In this document: positions 61,501 to 64,000 of the stretch, piece after piece
Layout: each line of letters begins with the position of its first letter
How positions within the stretch are numbered: position 1 is the stretch's first letter
Assembly (NCBI GenBank): GCA_958430865.1
Contig: CAUDNR010002480.1
Span: 3,967 to 67,966, forward strand
DNA length: 64,000 nt
Direction of reading: 5' to 3'
Source: Entrophospora sp. SA101
Taxonomy: Eukaryota; Glomeromycota; Glomeromycetes; Entrophosporales; Entrophosporaceae
Made by a program: the position numbers and the translations under genes
Notes under the pieces: generated by a model
Told to the model about the DNA's origin: nothing
Databases searched by the model: none
The model's input: only the letters and a program-made list of their open reading frames with translations

Positions 61501-64000
61501 CTTTGTTGTGCTTTAGCAAATTGTTCCATTATCTTTTTTTGCCTTTCCTTGGCTGCTTTTTTTTTCTTTTCTTGTTCGGTAAGTTCGGTATCCTCACTAC
61601 CTTTAGTTTGTAGTTTGTCATTCAATTTTTCACGATGATTACTGATCACAAATCTCACATTTTCATTACTATGTTTTTCAAATTGGTCCAAAATATAATT
61701 TATTTTATGATGGTAGTCTTTGAAATTTGAATTTGAGGATAAGTCTAATAACAAATCTAATAGAGTATTAGTAGAAACTGGCGACTTCATTATATTAACA
61801 TCAGGATCTTGGAAACGATCAGATACTGCATAATACATAAATCCTGTAGGATAATAAGTATCATTTGTTGATAAAATATTATCTGATGCCTTTTGTTTTC
61901 CTTTTCGTTTATATTCCTTTATTGCATCATTATTTTCATCTAATAAGGCCAAGATGATCAAATGTAGAGCTTCTTCCATAATTGTGTCAGATTTGATTTT
62001 GTTATCCTTTTTGACATTCCATAAAGAATAGTAAATAATTTGATTCATCAATCTCACATGTAATATGTTTCCTAATTTTACATAAGGTCCCTTGGTTATA
62101 GGTACAAGCTTTGGAATTATCAATGGAGTTTTGTCCTTTTCAGAATCATCCATTTTTTTCTTTGACCTATTTTTCAAAACATCTTCAGCCTCTTCTCTAT
62201 TGTTACGCGAGTAATGCATAAAGTAAGGATCTACATCATCAAAATACTGGTCTTTTAATTCATATAATCCATTATCTGTTAGACTATCCGGTGATCGATA
62301 ATTGGCAAGATCTGGTAAGACTTTGTCAAATGATGTACTTTGTGTAAGGCGTTCTGGTATACGTTTAGAAAGTTCGGAATAAGCCAATGGTCCAAGGCAT
62401 AAACTGTGTATTATTTCACTTTTGATTTCCTCTTCGATGCTCAAACCAGCAGCATTTGTTCGTTCATTTACACATGTGATGAGTAGTATTAAAAGTTCTT
62501 CTACAATAAAAGTTAACTGTGTAGAATCATATGTTTTGTGAGAGCTTTTTCCATTGAACCAATCAATAAGGTCAAATCGATCTAAAATTGTGGCAAGAAC
62601 AAGGTCAGGATCCAAAATTATAAATGCAGTCTGAATTAAGAAAACGTCTTCATCATATGTATTTTCTCGAAGAGAGACATCCCGATAATGATGACACTTT
62701 TAATTTAAAAAAAAAAAAGATTAAATATTAAAGATACTTTGTTTGGTATTATAATAATAAAATTTAGATTTATTATATAATATACTATACCTGACTACGA
62801 ATACCAAAACCATTTCGAACCCATAGACCTGCTCTTATTTGCACTAACAATACCAATACTAGAAATAGTAATAGTAATAGTAATAGTTAATATATTTTCC
62901 ATTTACACACAAAAAGGTCCATTAAAAATATTACCTCTTAAAGGATAATCTAGTATTGCCAACATTTTTTCACGAGCTCGTATCACTATAGACGAATCAT
63001 CTGCATTTTCAGAATTAATGTCCATCACCATATTTTGAAAGCTATCCCAACCATTTTGTTTCAACAAATCTTCATCCAGCAATTCAACATTTTCAATTAA
63101 CTGAGCAAGAAACCAATGCAATGGATGATGAAAACTGACAGGCTGTGACGAGACATCAAACTTTATAACTCTGTAAGTGGGCGAATATGGATTCTGTGGA
63201 AACATTACATCATGAAAATCTGAATCGCGCAACATAATCGAATTGTCTTCTGAATCCTCTATTCTGGTATAATATGAATATTTCATATCTCTTGAAAAGG
63301 GGGCATATGATTCGTTAGTATTGAAATTTGTATCTGTCACCTGTTGTTCGTCATTTGTTTCATCCATATTATCCATGTCATCTTCTACATGTCTTGCACA
63401 CCACTCGTATAATTTTTTTAAAGTTTTACGTATTGTTATAGACAAGACCTTTGTATTCACTGTATAACATTCAGAAAACTGGCGACAACTTTTTGCTATT
63501 TGTAACGTAACATTGAAAGCATTCACCCAACTTTCAGTCTCATATTCAACATGTTGTTGGGTAGCACGTACGTTGGGATTCATTCCTTGAAACAGAGTGA
63601 TCAAGTTAAGATATTGAACTAAATATTGTGAATGTCTATGAACTGACTCTTTTACAGCTGTGGTGCTCATTATATTTTTGAAATCACTAAATATATGAAA
63701 ATAACATCTATTTTTAAAACTAGGAGCTTCACAATTAATTCTGGCAGATGGATCAATATCTTTTACATCTCCAACAGCATCTGATGTGAAAAAAGTGTGA
63801 AACACTGCAAATATTGTACTAAGAAAATGATATTTGTTAACAAGTATTGATGATATTGTTGCGATAGGAAAAAGTTGTATTGAAAAAAGTATAATTGAAT
63901 ATTCAGGCTCACGATCAGGAGTAAGAAAGGCTTTGGCAATTTTCACGTAATTTCTAGCAAATCGTATACCTATTAATAATAAAATGGATTTGTAGAATTT
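58524..64000 (-). CDS. UBR1: UBR1-type E3 ubiquitin ligase, 5'-partial (mirror copy)
   Basis: Contains exons 4 to 8 of the left gene in reverse: 63969-62935, 62858-62791, 62696-58957, 58875-58747 and 58659-58524. Exons 1-3, with the UBR box and most of the ClpS-like domain, would lie beyond 64000, since the window ends inside intron 3. The RING, poly-Gln and C-terminal cap are present and identical to the left copy. Whether this is a complete second gene cannot be told from this window. Confidence 0.93.

Larger units (their letters stand above)
46878..64000. repeat. right arm of giant inverted repeat (at least 17.1 kb)
   Basis: Reverse complement of 19504-36626. The last bases of the window (ending ttgtagaattt) still match the left arm, so the true outer end lies beyond 64000. 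By extrapolation the arm could include the UBR1 5' end and more. Confidence 0.97.

Overview
The window is nuclear DNA from an AT-rich, intron-rich eukaryote. The gene content (UBR1-type N-recognin, fatty acid 2-hydroxylase, Got1, mitochondrial uS15), very short GT..AG introns, Asn-rich coding regions, decayed kinase and BED-finger copies and abundant MITE-like elements point to an early-diverging fungus, most likely an arbuscular mycorrhizal fungus (Glomeromycotina). The fungal family identities are read from the sequence. The lineage is inference.

Layout. Positions 1-3050 hold repeats: a ~178 bp tandem satellite, a TIR element with GATCA-type subterminal repeats, and a BED-finger relic. At 3496-7399 lies a minus-strand gene for an Asn-rich RRM protein, followed by a partial tandem copy of its own 3' half. 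About 7.4-12.6 kb is essentially gene-free. A protein-kinase relic, a 90 bp MITE and a possible transposon relic follow to 14.5 kb. Then come fatty acid 2-hydroxylase (minus), a TMEM14-like membrane protein (minus) and a complete eight-exon UBR1-type ubiquitin ligase (plus, predicted 2224 aa). After UBR1 are a Cys-rich relic, a BED-finger relic, mitochondrial ribosomal protein uS15 (plus), Got1 (minus), a cytochrome b5 domain protein (plus), a small single-pass membrane protein (minus), a kinase relic, and a gene of an unrecognised family (minus).

The dominant feature is a giant inverted repeat. Everything from 19504 to 36626 recurs in reverse complement at 46878-64000, and paired coordinates always sum to 83504. 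The right arm runs off the window end. Every paired ORF is identical in protein sequence, there is no net indel, and homopolymer and microsatellite lengths match wherever I checked. The inner edge of the symmetry falls exactly at a 178 bp palindromic MITE. The only two substitutions I found between the arms lie in the inner half of that MITE. The spacer (36627-46877) is not symmetric. It contains a 10-N assembly gap, more MITEs, a ~345 bp tandem array, another copy of a dispersed repeat, and an intact two-exon secreted-protein gene paralogous to the apparently frame-disrupted gene in the arms. The palindrome is either a very recent rearrangement mediated by the MITE or an assembly join of two copies or haplotypes. 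The sequence alone cannot decide.

The genes are mostly unlinked housekeeping functions (protein turnover, sphingolipid hydroxylation, ER-Golgi traffic, mitochondrial translation), so no operon-like logic is expected. I found no tRNA, rRNA or CRISPR.
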